From positions 38,832-102,831 of the forward strand of contig VAWK01000019.1 of the NCBI GenBank assembly GCA_005885515.1: a stretch of 64,000 bases of DNA, given 5' to 3'. The stretch's first letter is position 1; each line of letters begins with the position of its first letter. The position numbers and the translations under genes are program-made. The notes under the pieces were generated by a model. The model did not search any database, had not been told where the DNA came from, and saw nothing but the letters and a program-made list of their open reading frames with translations. The stretch is from Actinomycetota bacterium. Its GTDB lineage: Bacteria; Actinomycetota; Thermoleophilia; Solirubrobacterales; Solirubrobacteraceae. Of this stretch, positions 1-8,668 are shown one piece after another.

Positions 1-754
1 ATCCGATGGTGCGCAAGATCCTCGACGGGGGACAGCGCGTGGGGGGGGGCGCGCGATCCCCGCGGGCGGCTACTGGGCGATGCCCAAGCTGTCGATGCCA
101 GGGGCGGTGATCGTGGGCGACGCCGGCGGGATGGTGAACCTGGCTGCGCTGAAGGGCGTGCACTACGCGATCAAGTCGGGGATGCTCGCCGCCGAGGCCA
201 TCTACGGCGCGCTCAAGCGCGGCGAATCGAGCTTCGAACGCTACGAGGAGGCGGTCGAGGAGTCCTGCATCGGCCCCGATCTGTGGGAGCAGCGCAACAC
301 GCGCCAGCCGTTCGCCAAAGGCCTGTTGCTGGGCGGCCCGGTGATCGGCCTGATGATCGCCACCAAGGGACGCTTCCCGGGCGGGCGCTGGTCGCTTCAC
401 CGCAACGACATCCAGCCCATGTTTATCGGCAAGACCAAGGATGCGTACCCCAGGCCCGACGGCAAGTACACCTTCGACAAGCTGTCCTCGGTGTTCATCA
501 GCGGCAACGCCACGCGCGACGACGCTCCCAACCACATCCGCGTGCGCCGGCATGTTCCGCGCGTGATCGCCGACACCTGGCGCTGGATGTGCCCGGCGGG
601 CGTGTATGAGATCCCGGAGGACGCCCCCGAGCACGGGGACGTGGACGTGATCGTGAACTACACCAACTGTGTGCAGTGCGGCGCGATCACGGCCAAGGGC
701 GGTCGCCTGACCACGCCCGAGGGCGGCGACGGCCCGCTATATCAGCAGCTCTGA
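1..754 (+). CDS. Electron transfer flavoprotein-ubiquinone oxidoreductase (ETF-QO), C-terminal part, 5' truncated by window; apparent frameshift near 41-55
   Basis: Frame from 80: MPKLSMPGAVIVGDAGGMVNLAALKGVHYAIKSGMLAAEAI... and C-terminal ferredoxin-like Cys region (WMCPAGVYEI...NYTNCVQCGAI). Upstream PMVRKILDGGQRV is in a different frame. Confidence 0.85.
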   Translation, partial: SDGAQDPRRGTARGGGRAIPAGGYWAMPKLSMPGAVIVGDAGGMVNLAALKGVHYAIKSGMLAAEAIYGALKRGESSFERYEEAVEESCIGPDLWEQRNTRQPFAKGLLLGGPVIGLMIATKGRFPGGRWSLHRNDIQPMFIGKTKDAYPRPDGKYTFDKLSSVFISGNATRDDAPNHIRVRRHVPRVIADTWRWMCPAGVYEIPEDAPEHGDVDVIVNYTNCVQCGAITAKGGRLTTPEGGDGPLYQQL

Positions 755-874
755 GCTTGCGCTCACAGCTCGCGGGCGCTGCGCTGCTCGCGCGCGGGCG
801 CGCCGCCGGAGGCGCGCTCGGAGCGCTCCCGACGCCGCGAAACATGCGCACGTTGCGGGTGTTACAGGGATGCT

Positions 875-1381
875 ATGCGGATCGGCGACCTCGTTCTGTC
901 GCTCCCCCGGGGCGTGCCGGCGCTGCCCGCGACGGCCGCCGCGGGCGCGCTGGCGTTGTGCGCCGCGGCGCCCGGCCAGTCGGGTGCCGGGCCCGCGCTA
1001 CCGAGCACGGCCACGCTCGAACAGTGCGTCACTTCGGTGGAGCAGCTCGAACGCTCCGCCACGTTCGCGGGGGAGATGAGCGCGATCCCCGGCACGCTGC
1101 GCATGGCGATACGCATCGACGTGCAGGAGCGGGTGCCCGGCCGAGCCGGCTTTCACACGGTGACCGCGCCTGGGTTGGGCGTGTGGCGCATGTCGGATCC
1201 GAAGGTGAAGATCTACAAGTACCTCAAGCAGGTCACCAACCTCTCGGCGCCGGCGGTGTATCGCGCGCTCGTGCGCTTCCGCTGGGAGAGTGCGAGAGGC
1301 CATATGCTGAGGCGTGCCGAGCACGTCACGCCACGATGCGAGGAGCCGGCGGCCCCTCCCGTCCCGCCGCCGGCCGCCTGA
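875..1381 (+). CDS. Hypothetical protein with possible N-terminal signal/TM segment
   Basis: 168-aa ORF with hydrophobic Ala-rich N-terminus; no family recognised. Confidence 0.5.
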   Translation: MRIGDLVLSLPRGVPALPATAAAGALALCAAAPGQSGAGPALPSTATLEQCVTSVEQLERSATFAGEMSAIPGTLRMAIRIDVQERVPGRAGFHTVTAPGLGVWRMSDPKVKIYKYLKQVTNLSAPAVYRALVRFRWESARGHMLRRAEHVTPRCEEPAAPPVPPPAA

Positions 1382-1578
1382 CCGGCGCGCCAAGTGCAGC
1401 CGGTCGCGCTCCGAGGAGCCGCCGGCCTTTGCACGCCGCGCGGCGGTGGCTTCGCGCGCCGCGGCGGCTTCGCACGCCCCGCCGGCTTCGCGCGCCGCGT
1501 CGGGCGAGCGCACCGCGCCGGCGAGCACAGCCAGCGCCGCAAAGCGGCGCTAGGTGAGCGTCTAGAATGGGCGCAGCT

Positions 1579-1812
1579 ATGAAGGCGGGCATCCACCCCA
1601 AGTACGTGACCGCACGCGTGCACTGCACGTGCGGCAACGAATTCCTCACGCGCGCGACCAGCGAGGAGCTGCGCGTCGAGGTGTGCTCCAACTGCCACCC
1701 CTTCTACACGGGGCGCCAGAAGCTCGTGGACACGGGCGGCCGGGTGGAGCGTTTCCAGCGCAGGGTGGCCAAGGGCCGCCTGCAGACCGCACAGGCTCGT
1801 CCTGCGAAGTAG
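1579..1812 (+). CDS. rpmE: 50S ribosomal protein L31 (zinc-type)
   Basis: [62 protein letters not shown]; CxC and CxxC pairs. Confidence 0.97.
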   Translation: MKAGIHPKYVTARVHCTCGNEFLTRATSEELRVEVCSNCHPFYTGRQKLVDTGGRVERFQRRVAKGRLQTAQARPAK

Positions 1813-1816
1813 CCCG

Positions 1817-3007
1817 GTGTCTTCCTCTCCGGCCGCGCGCGTGCCGGGGACTCCGGCGGACCCTCTAGCGGCGGACGCCGCCGGACAGGCGGCCCCGGCG
1901 GCGGACGGCGCCTCCGTCGACGCGACGCCCGCGTGGACGCCGCGGTCCGGGGACGATGGCTACCTGAGCGCCGAGCGCGACGCGCCGGTGGGCGGCCAGG
2001 CGGTGATCGAGGGGGTGATGATGCGCGGCGTGCGCAATTGGGCGGTGGCGGTGCGCAAGCCGAGCCCCGAGTGGGGACCGGTGGCCGAGCAAGGACCCGC
2101 GCCCGAGGAGGTACCGGCGCCCGAGCACAGACCGGCGGGCGAGGCGGAAGCGTCGGACGGGCCACCGCTCGGTGAGATCGATGTGCGCAGCTTCCCGCTG
2201 CGCTCGGCGCAGAGGCGCCACCGCGTGCTGCGCCTGCCGATCGTTCGCGGCGTGGTGGCGCTGGGTGGGTCGCTGGCGATCGGCTTCCGCGCGCTGGAGA
2301 TCTCGGCCAACGCGCAGCTCCCAGCCGACGAGGAAGGCGGGCAGGAGCAGGAGATCTCGCGCGGCATGTGGGCGGGCACGGTGGTGGTGGCCCTTGCGTT
2401 CGCGATCGTCCTGTTCTTTCTCATCCCGGTGGGGCTCACCAGCCTGATCAAGCACCAGCTTGGCTCATCGCTTCTGTTCTGGCTGGTCGAGGGCGGCGTA
2501 CGCACGGGCATCTTCCTCGGCTACCTGGTGCTGCTCTCTCGCTTGCGCGACCTGCGCCGCGTGCTCGAGTACCACGGCGCCGAGCACAAGACGATCTCCT
2601 GCTATGAGGCTGGCATCGCGCTAACGCCCGGCAACTGCAGCCGCTTCTCGCGGCTGCACCCGCGCTGCGGCACGAGCTTCCTGCTGGTGGTGATGATCGT
2701 GGCGATCTTCCTGTTCGCGCCGATCGGCCTGCCGGCCTGGTACTGGCTGCTCACCACGCGCATCCTGGGCGTGCCGCTGATCGCGGGCATCTCGTTCGAG
2801 CTGATCAAGTTCGCCGGCAAGAACCGCCGCCGCCGCTGGGTTCGCGCGCTGATGTGGCCGGGGATGAAGTTGCAGCTGCTAACCACCCGCGAGCCCGATC
2901 TGGACCAGCTCGCGGTGGCGATCTCGGCGCTGCAGGCGGTGCTCGTGCTCGAGAAGCCGGGAGAGCTCTCGGCGGACGATCTGCTCGGGCTCGAGGTCGT
3001 GGCCTAG
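1817..3007 (+). CDS. DUF1385 family membrane protein (YqhQ-like)
   Basis: GGQAVIEGVMMRG, EYHGAEHKTISCYEAG, SRLHPRCGTSFLLVV motifs typical of DUF1385. Confidence 0.92.
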   Translation: MSSSPAARVPGTPADPLAADAAGQAAPAADGASVDATPAWTPRSGDDGYLSAERDAPVGGQAVIEGVMMRGVRNWAVAVRKPSPEWGPVAEQGPAPEEVPAPEHRPAGEAEASDGPPLGEIDVRSFPLRSAQRRHRVLRLPIVRGVVALGGSLAIGFRALEISANAQLPADEEGGQEQEISRGMWAGTVVVALAFAIVLFFLIPVGLTSLIKHQLGSSLLFWLVEGGVRTGIFLGYLVLLSRLRDLRRVLEYHGAEHKTISCYEAGIALTPGNCSRFSRLHPRCGTSFLLVVMIVAIFLFAPIGLPAWYWLLTTRILGVPLIAGISFELIKFAGKNRRRRWVRALMWPGMKLQLLTTREPDLDQLAVAISALQAVLVLEKPGELSADDLLGLEVVA

Positions 3008-3041
3008 CGCCGCGGCGCGGCTCAGGGCTGCGGCGGCGCGT

Positions 3042-3797
3042 TCAGGGCTGCGGCGACGCGTCGCCCGCGGCAAGTGGCGGCTCGCCGGCCGCGGCCAGTG
3101 GCGGCTCGCCGGCCGCGGGGAGGGCCGCCTTGTCCGCGTCGCCGGGCCGCATCGGCTCGGCGGAGGCGGGCGGGACCGCGCCGGGGATGGCGCGGCAGAC
3201 CAGCTGGCGCCAGCTGGACTTGAGCCGCTCGAGCGGCAGCGAGCGCATGTGGCGCAGGTACAGGAACAGATCTGCGCCCAGCGCTGCGAGCAGCAGCTCG
3301 GCGAGCAGCTCGGCGTCGCAGTCGGGATCGGCCTCGCGCAGGAGCAGGGTCACGTGCAGCCGGTAGACGCCATAGGGCGCCGACAGGAAGCGCGCGCCGC
3401 CGACCTCGGCGGCCGCCACGAGCATGGCGTGGCGGTCGAGCTGGTCGAGCACCCCTTCGCCGAACGCGGTCAGGCGCTCGCGCGGCGCGGCGCCGGGACC
3501 GAGCGGCGGGTCGCCGCGGATGATGTGCTCCTGGAACGCGCGCTCGTGCTCGCTGAGCACGGCCTGCGCGAGCGCGGCGCGCGAGCCGAAGCGGCGGAAC
3601 ACGGTGCCCTTGCCCACGCCGGCCGCGTCGGCGACGTCGTCCATGGAGACGCAGTCGGCTCCACGCTCGCCGAACAGCTGCGCGGCGCTCGCGAGGATGC
3701 GCGCGCGGTTGCGCGCGGCGTCGGCGCGCTCGCCGCCGTCGGGTTCGATCAGCGGCAGCTGGGAGCTCGTGATCGGCCATTGTGGCTGAGTCGCCAT
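3042..3797 (-). CDS. TetR/AcrR family transcriptional regulator
   Basis: HTH: RILASAAQLFGERGADCVSMDDVADAAGVGKGTVFRRFGSRAAL; repeat-rich C-terminal tail. Confidence 0.93.
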   Translation of the reverse strand: MATQPQWPITSSQLPLIEPDGGERADAARNRARILASAAQLFGERGADCVSMDDVADAAGVGKGTVFRRFGSRAALAQAVLSEHERAFQEHIIRGDPPLGPGAAPRERLTAFGEGVLDQLDRHAMLVAAAEVGGARFLSAPYGVYRLHVTLLLREADPDCDAELLAELLLAALGADLFLYLRHMRSLPLERLKSSWRQLVCRAIPGAVPPASAEPMRPGDADKAALPAAGEPPLAAAGEPPLAAGDASPQP

Positions 3798-3814
3798 ACC
3801 TACATCCTACTAAA

Positions 3815-3893
3815 CCGGACCGTAGTCCAATTGTCTGCTATGCTTTCTCCAGTAGGAAGCGGACCAAAGTCCGCTCAGCGGACTAGGGTCCGA
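3815..3893. promoter_or_regulatory. Three copies of a 16-bp palindromic operator (consensus CGGAC-N4-GTCCG) in the TetR/YceI divergent intergenic region
   Basis: CCGGACCGTAGTCCAA (3815-3830), GCGGACCAAAGTCCGC (3859-3874), GCGGACTAGGGTCCGA (3878-3893). Confidence 0.85.
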
Positions 3894-3950
3894 ATCCAGA
3901 CACGAAATCAATCGAACACACGCAATCCAGCGAACACGAGGAGCGAGCAG

Positions 3951-4511
3951 ATGAGCACAGCAACAGCAGCAACCGACGGCAGGCTGACGGCCGGCACGTG
4001 GAAGATCGACCGCGTGCATTCGCACGTGGGCTTTGCGGTCAAGCACATGGTGGTATCGACGTTTCGCGGCCGCTTCGAGGATTACGACGGCGCGCTGGCG
4101 GTCGATGAGCACGGCAACCCGCGCTTGGAGGGCTGGGTGTCGGTGGACTCGATCGCGGTGGCGGACGAGAACCTGGCGGCGCATCTGACCTCGCCGGACT
4201 TCTTCGACAGCGAGCGCTACCCACGCGTGCGCTTCACCTCGAGCGCGGTGCGCGTGGGCGATGGCGGCGTGCTGGAGGTCGAGGGCGAGCTCGAGATCAA
4301 GGGCCGGGCGCGACCGGTGATCGCGCGCGGCAGCGTGAGCGGCCCGCACGTTGACATCGCCGGCAACGACAAGCTCGGCGTCGAGCTGGAGGCTACGGTC
4401 GATCGCCGCGAGTTCGGCCTGGAGTGGAACGCGCCGCTGCCGCAGGGCGGGTTCGCGCTCGACAACGACGTGCGGCTGGACGTGTCGCTCGAGCTGGTGC
4501 GCGAGGCGTAG
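3951..4511 (+). CDS. YceI family protein
   Basis: GTWKIDRVHSHVGFAVKHMVVSTFRGRFEDYDGAL...SPDFFDSERYPRVRFTS...; ATG at 3951. Confidence 0.95.
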   Translation: MSTATAATDGRLTAGTWKIDRVHSHVGFAVKHMVVSTFRGRFEDYDGALAVDEHGNPRLEGWVSVDSIAVADENLAAHLTSPDFFDSERYPRVRFTSSAVRVGDGGVLEVEGELEIKGRARPVIARGSVSGPHVDIAGNDKLGVELEATVDRREFGLEWNAPLPQGGFALDNDVRLDVSLELVREA

Positions 4512-4514
4512 GCG

Positions 4515-5066
4515 ATGTTCGTTCTCGCCATCTCGGGCAGCCTGCGCGGCGGGTCGCACAACACGCGCCTGCTGCGGGCCATGCGTGGCCTGCTGCCGGC
4601 GGGGACCGAGCTTGAGGTGTTCTCGCGCCTGGCGGAGATTCCGCCGTACAGCGAGGATGAGGAGGACGCGCTGCCCCCGGCGGTCGCCGCCCTGAAGGCG
4701 GCGATCGCCGGTGCGGACGCGGTGCTGATCGCGACGCCCGAGTACAACGGCTCGATCCCGGGACAGCTGAAGAACGCGCTGGACTGGGTCTCGCGCCCTC
4801 CGGCGGCCTCGCCGCTGCGAGGCAAGCCGGCGGCGGTGATGGGTGCGAGCACGGGGCTGTTCGGAGCGGTGTGGGCGCAGGCGGAGCTGCGCAAGGTGCT
4901 GCGAACGATCGGCGCGCGCGTGGTCGATCTCGAGCTGCCGATCCCGCAGGCACAGGAGACGCTCGGCGATGATGGCCTGCCGCGCGACCGCGCCGCGCGC
5001 GAGCAGCTCGAGGCGATCGTGAGCGCGCTGCTGGAGCTGGCCCAGCCGGTCCAGCTGGCGGCCTGA
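4515..5066 (+). CDS. NADPH-dependent FMN reductase
   Basis: MFVLAISGSLRGGSHNTRLLRAM...ATPEYNGSIPGQLKNALDWVSRP; 3 bp after YceI stop. Confidence 0.95.
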   Translation: MFVLAISGSLRGGSHNTRLLRAMRGLLPAGTELEVFSRLAEIPPYSEDEEDALPPAVAALKAAIAGADAVLIATPEYNGSIPGQLKNALDWVSRPPAASPLRGKPAAVMGASTGLFGAVWAQAELRKVLRTIGARVVDLELPIPQAQETLGDDGLPRDRAAREQLEAIVSALLELAQPVQLAA

Positions 5067-5101
5067 GCGCGCTCGCAGCCGGGTCCGGGCCGCGCTATCG
5101 C

Positions 5102-5664
5102 CTAGCGCGATAGCCCGACCGCGTGCAGGGCTTGCGCGTGGTCGAAGTACTCCTGCACGCCGATCACCCTGCCATGCGCCCGGGTGTTGACGGCCGCATA
5201 GGTTTCGGTGAGCGGGATGCCGCTGGCCTGCCCCCGCATCGACCCCTCCGCGAGCATGACGAGCCGCTCTCCCAGGTCGAACACCTCAAGCAGCTTCAGG
5301 TAGTTCGCCCCACCCCAGACCTCGTCGGCGGTGGCGACGTACCTGCGGTAACCCGCGAACCCCCGGTAGCACGGCTCCACGAGCCCGGCCGCGACCCACT
5401 TGGGGTCGCGGCGGTACTCGAACTCCGGGTGCCAGGTGGCTACGACCGCCTCCAGGTCGCGGCGGTTGTACGCCTCCACTGCGAGACGGTGGGCACGCCA
5501 CCGGCTGCACGACGCAGGCGCGAACCGGGCGACAGGCCGGAGAAGACCCGTGCACTCGCGGCGGCGATCGCCGGGAAGCGCAAGGCGAGGCGCTCGTCGG
5601 GTGTGCGCGTCGATCGCTGACGCTCGACGAGGGGCTTGCGCACGACGTCGACGTTGTCCGCCAC
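5102..5664 (-). pseudogene. SnoaL-like/NTF2-fold protein, frameshifted
   Basis: N-terminal part (MADNVDVVRKPLVERQRS...SRLRRAA) ends in one frame; C-terminal part (WRAHRLAVEAYNRRDLEAVVATWHPEFEY...EYFDHAQALHAVGLSR) continues in another; junction about 5490-5510. Confidence 0.75.
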
Positions 5665-5746
5665 AGTGAGCCCAGTATCGCGCCTGCCCGAGCGCGCCGG
5701 ACGCAGCGCGCCGGTGCCGCCGACACCGCTGCTTACACTCAGCGTG

Positions 5747-6796
5747 ATGATCGAGGGGCTGGTTGAGCAGATCGAGACGCGCTTTGGCGAGCTGGGCGAG
5801 CAGCTGACCGACCCCGAGGTGATCGCGGACCGCGAGCGCTACGCCGAGGTCGGGCGCGCCTACCGCCAGCTCGAGCCCGCGGCCAGGCTGGCCTCGCTGT
5901 GGCGCCACGCCCAGGACGACGCCGCGGGCGCGGAGGAGCTGCTGGCGGAGGAGGGCGAGGACGCGGAGCTGCGCGGCGTGCTCGGCGACGCGCGCGAGCG
6001 CATCGCGCAGCTCGAAGAGGAGATCCGGGTGGCGATGGTCGAGAGCGATCCCAACGACGAGAAGGACGTGATCGTGGAGGTCCAGGCCGGAGCGGGGGGC
6101 GAGGAGGCCGGCTTGTGGGCGGGGGACGTGTACCGCATGCTGGTCAAATACGCCGAGCGGCGCGGCTGGGCGGTCGAGCCGCTGGAGGTGGGAGACGGCA
6201 AGTTCACGTTCGCCGTCAAAGGGGCCGGTGCCTACTCGGTGTTCAAGTTCGAGGGCGGCACGCACCGCGTGCAGCGGGTTCCGCAGACGGAGTCGCAGGG
6301 GCGGATCCACACCTCGACGGCGACCGTGGCGGTGCTGCCCGAGGCCGAGGAGGTGGACGTGCAGATCGATCCGGGCGACCTGCAGATCGACGTGTACCGC
6401 TCATCGGGCCCGGGCGGCCAGTCGGTGAACACGACCGACTCGGCCGTTCGCGTCACGCACGCGCCGTCGGGCGTCGTGGTTTCGATGCAGGACGAGAAGT
6501 CCCAGCTGCAGAACCGCGAGAAGGCCTTGCGCGTGCTGCGCGCGCGGCTGGCAGAGCGCGCGCTGGCCGAGCAGCAGGCCGAGCAGGCGGCCGACCGCCG
6601 CTCGCAGGTTGGCACGGGCGACCGCGCGGAGAAGATACGCACATACAACTTCGGCGAGCGGCGCGTGACCGACCACCGCATCAAGCTGACGGTGCACAAT
6701 CTCGACCAGGTGCTGGAAGGCCAGCTGGACGAGCTGACGGCGGCACTGGTCGCCGACGAGAAGCGCAGGCGCCTCGCGGCCCAGGCGGCTGTATGA
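5747..6796 (+). CDS. prfA: Peptide chain release factor 1
   Basis: GGQ motif SSGPGGQSVNTTDSAVRVTH; RF1-type PxT region (RVPQTESQGRIHTSTATVAVLPE). Confidence 0.96.
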   Translation: MIEGLVEQIETRFGELGEQLTDPEVIADRERYAEVGRAYRQLEPAARLASLWRHAQDDAAGAEELLAEEGEDAELRGVLGDARERIAQLEEEIRVAMVESDPNDEKDVIVEVQAGAGGEEAGLWAGDVYRMLVKYAERRGWAVEPLEVGDGKFTFAVKGAGAYSVFKFEGGTHRVQRVPQTESQGRIHTSTATVAVLPEAEEVDVQIDPGDLQIDVYRSSGPGGQSVNTTDSAVRVTHAPSGVVVSMQDEKSQLQNREKALRVLRARLAERALAEQQAEQAADRRSQVGTGDRAEKIRTYNFGERRVTDHRIKLTVHNLDQVLEGQLDELTAALVADEKRRRLAAQAAV

Positions 6797-6893
6797 GCTG
6801 CGCGCGCGAGCAATCGTTACAGGAGGGGCGGCCCGGGAGGGGCCGCCCCGGACGGCGTTCGGGCTGCCCGCGAGCGGGCCGGCGAGTGGCCGC

Positions 6894-7883
6894 GTGAGCG
6901 TGGCCGGCGCCCCGCCGCAGACCCCCGGCGCCAAGCAGACCCCGGGCGCCCCGCAGCAGACCCCCGGCGCCCCGCAGCAGACCCCCGGCGCCCCGCAGCA
7001 GACCCCCGGCGCCCCGCAGCAGACCCCCGGCGCCCCGCTGCAGACCGGCACGCGGGTGGGCGAGGCGATCGCGGGTGCCGTGACCGCGATCGCGGCGGGC
7101 GGGTGCGAGACCCCGCGCCTGGATGCGGAGCTGCTGCTCGCGCACGTGCTCGGCGTGGAGCGCGAGCGCCTGCTGAGCGACGAGCGCCTCGAGGTGAGGG
7201 GCGGCGCGGTGCGCGCGTTCCAGCTCGCGGTGCGCCGGCGCGCGATCGAGCGCGAGCCGGTCGCCTACATCGTCGGCCGGCGTGCGTTTCGCCGCCTGCA
7301 GCTGGGCGTCGATCGCCGCGCGCTGATCCCGCGTCCGGAGAGCGAGCTGCTCGTAGAGGCTGCGCTCGAGCTCCCCGCCGGGGCGCGCGTGCTGGATGTC
7401 GGCACGGGCTGCGGCGCGATCGCGCTCGCGCTCAAGCACGAGCGGCCCGACCTCGTCCTCAGCGGCAGCGACTGCAGCTCGGCAGCGCTCGACCTGGCCG
7501 CGGAGAACGCAGCGCGCCTGGGGCTCGACGTGCGCTGGCTGCACGCGGACCAGCTGAGCGGCGTGCCGGACGAGTTCGACGCGGTGCTGGCGAACCTGCC
7601 GTACGTGGCCGACGCCGAGCGGCGGTCGCTCGCGCCCGAGATCCTGCGGCACGAGCCGCCCGGCGCGCTGTTCGCGGGTCCCGACGGGCTCGCCGCGATC
7701 GCCGCCCTGCTCGCGCAGCTGGCACGGCGGGCGACGGTGGCGATGCTGGCGCTCGAGGTGGGCGCGGGCCAGGCGCCGGCGGTCGTGCGCATGACGCAGG
7801 CCGCCGGCTTCGCGCACGTGCGCCGCGAGCGCGACCTCGCGGGTATAGAGCGGATCGTGGTGGGGGAAGGGCGCCGCCGATGA
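6894..7883 (+). CDS. prmC: Peptide chain release factor N5-glutamine methyltransferase with low-complexity N-terminal extension
   Basis: RVLDVGTGCGAIALALKHERPDL (SAM motif), ANLPYV (NPPY-like); directly downstream of prfA. Confidence 0.92.
   Translation: MSVAGAPPQTPGAKQTPGAPQQTPGAPQQTPGAPQQTPGAPQQTPGAPLQTGTRVGEAIAGAVTAIAAGGCETPRLDAELLLAHVLGVERERLLSDERLEVRGGAVRAFQLAVRRRAIEREPVAYIVGRRAFRRLQLGVDRRALIPRPESELLVEAALELPAGARVLDVGTGCGAIALALKHERPDLVLSGSDCSSAALDLAAENAARLGLDVRWLHADQLSGVPDEFDAVLANLPYVADAERRSLAPEILRHEPPGALFAGPDGLAAIAALLAQLARRATVAMLALEVGAGQAPAVVRMTQAAGFAHVRRERDLAGIERIVVGEGRRR
6921..7043 (+). repeat. In-frame 21-nt tandem repeat encoding (TPGAPQQ)n
   Basis: Five 21-nt units from 6939 to 7043 (acc ccc ggc gcc ccg cag cag; first and last variant) preceded by an 18-nt degenerate unit 6921-6938. 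Confidence 0.97.
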
Positions 7884-8512
7884 GCGTCGGGCTCGAGCGC
7901 GACGACGCCAGCCGCCTCGAAGCGTGCCTCGCGAGCGGCGGCGTGGCGGTGTTCCCGAGCGACACCGTGTACGGCGTCTGTTGCGACCCCGAGAATGAGG
8001 CCGCCGCCCGGCGGATGTACGCGCTGAAGGGGCGCTCGATGAGGCGCGCCAGCGCGGTGATGTTCTTCTCGCTGCCGGCCGCGCTCGCGGCGCTCGAGGA
8101 GCTAACCGAGAGCGAGCGCCTGGTGCTCGAGGGGCTGCTGCCCGGCCCGGTGACGCTGCTGCTGGCTAACCGCGCGCTGCGCTTCGCGCCGGCCTGCCGC
8201 GAGGATCCGGCCACGCTCGGCTTGCGCGTGCCCAGCCTGCCAGGCCCTCTGGCGGCGCTTCGTGGCATGCGCCGGCCGGTGATGCAGTCGAGCGCCAACC
8301 TGTCTGGCCAGCCCGACGCGCGCACGCTGGCGCAGGTACCCCGCAGCCTGCTTGAGGGCGCCGATCTGGCGCTGGACGGCGGCGAACTCCCGGGCGTCGC
8401 CTCGACCGTGCTCGACATGCGCGACTTCGAGGCCGAAGGCCGCTGGCATTTGCTGCGCGAGGGCGCGCTCGGTCGCGAGGACGTGCAGCGGAAGCTCGCG
8501 TCGCTGGGGTGA
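7880..8512 (+). CDS. L-threonylcarbamoyladenylate synthase (Sua5/YciO/YrdC family)
   Basis: GVAVFPSDTVYGVCCDPENEAAARRMYALKGR...SSANLSGQPDA; ATGA overlap with prmC stop. Confidence 0.92.
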   Translation: MSVGLERDDASRLEACLASGGVAVFPSDTVYGVCCDPENEAAARRMYALKGRSMRRASAVMFFSLPAALAALEELTESERLVLEGLLPGPVTLLLANRALRFAPACREDPATLGLRVPSLPGPLAALRGMRRPVMQSSANLSGQPDARTLAQVPRSLLEGADLALDGGELPGVASTVLDMRDFEAEGRWHLLREGALGREDVQRKLASLG

Positions 8513-8540
8513 GCCGCGGCGCCAGCGCTCCTGCTAGCCT

Positions 8541-8622
8541 CGTGATCAGGCCGCCGCGACTGGCGCAGGAGATGGAATCGACCATCGGGAAGCGGCGAGC
8601 CGCCACGCCGCGCGCCTGGGCA
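8541..8622 (+). ncRNA. ZTP riboswitch (pfl motif) aptamer upstream of glyA
   Basis: GCGACTGGCG ... GATGGAATCGACCATC hairpin ... GGGAAGCGG ... CCGCGCGCCTGGGCA matches the pfl core; located 5' of a folate/one-carbon gene. Confidence 0.82.
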
Positions 8623-8644
8623 ATCGCAGCAGTGCTGCTGCGAT
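8623..8644 (+). promoter_or_regulatory. Perfect 22-nt palindrome/hairpin immediately 3' of the riboswitch aptamer
   Basis: ATCGCAGCAG-TG-CTGCTGCGAT. Confidence 0.85.
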
Positions 8645-8668
8645 CAGATAGCTGCCAAGGAGGCCATC

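Noticed and set aside
3249-4511. 420-aa plus ORF spanning the TetR antisense and YceI
   Set aside because: Only the part from ATG 3951 (YceI) is real; the upstream part is antisense to TetR and crosses the operator region.
5102-6310. 402-aa minus ORF including SnoaL C-terminus
   Set aside because: The first two-thirds is antisense to prfA; only 5102 to about 5500 is homologous to SnoaL, joined by frameshift to 5664.
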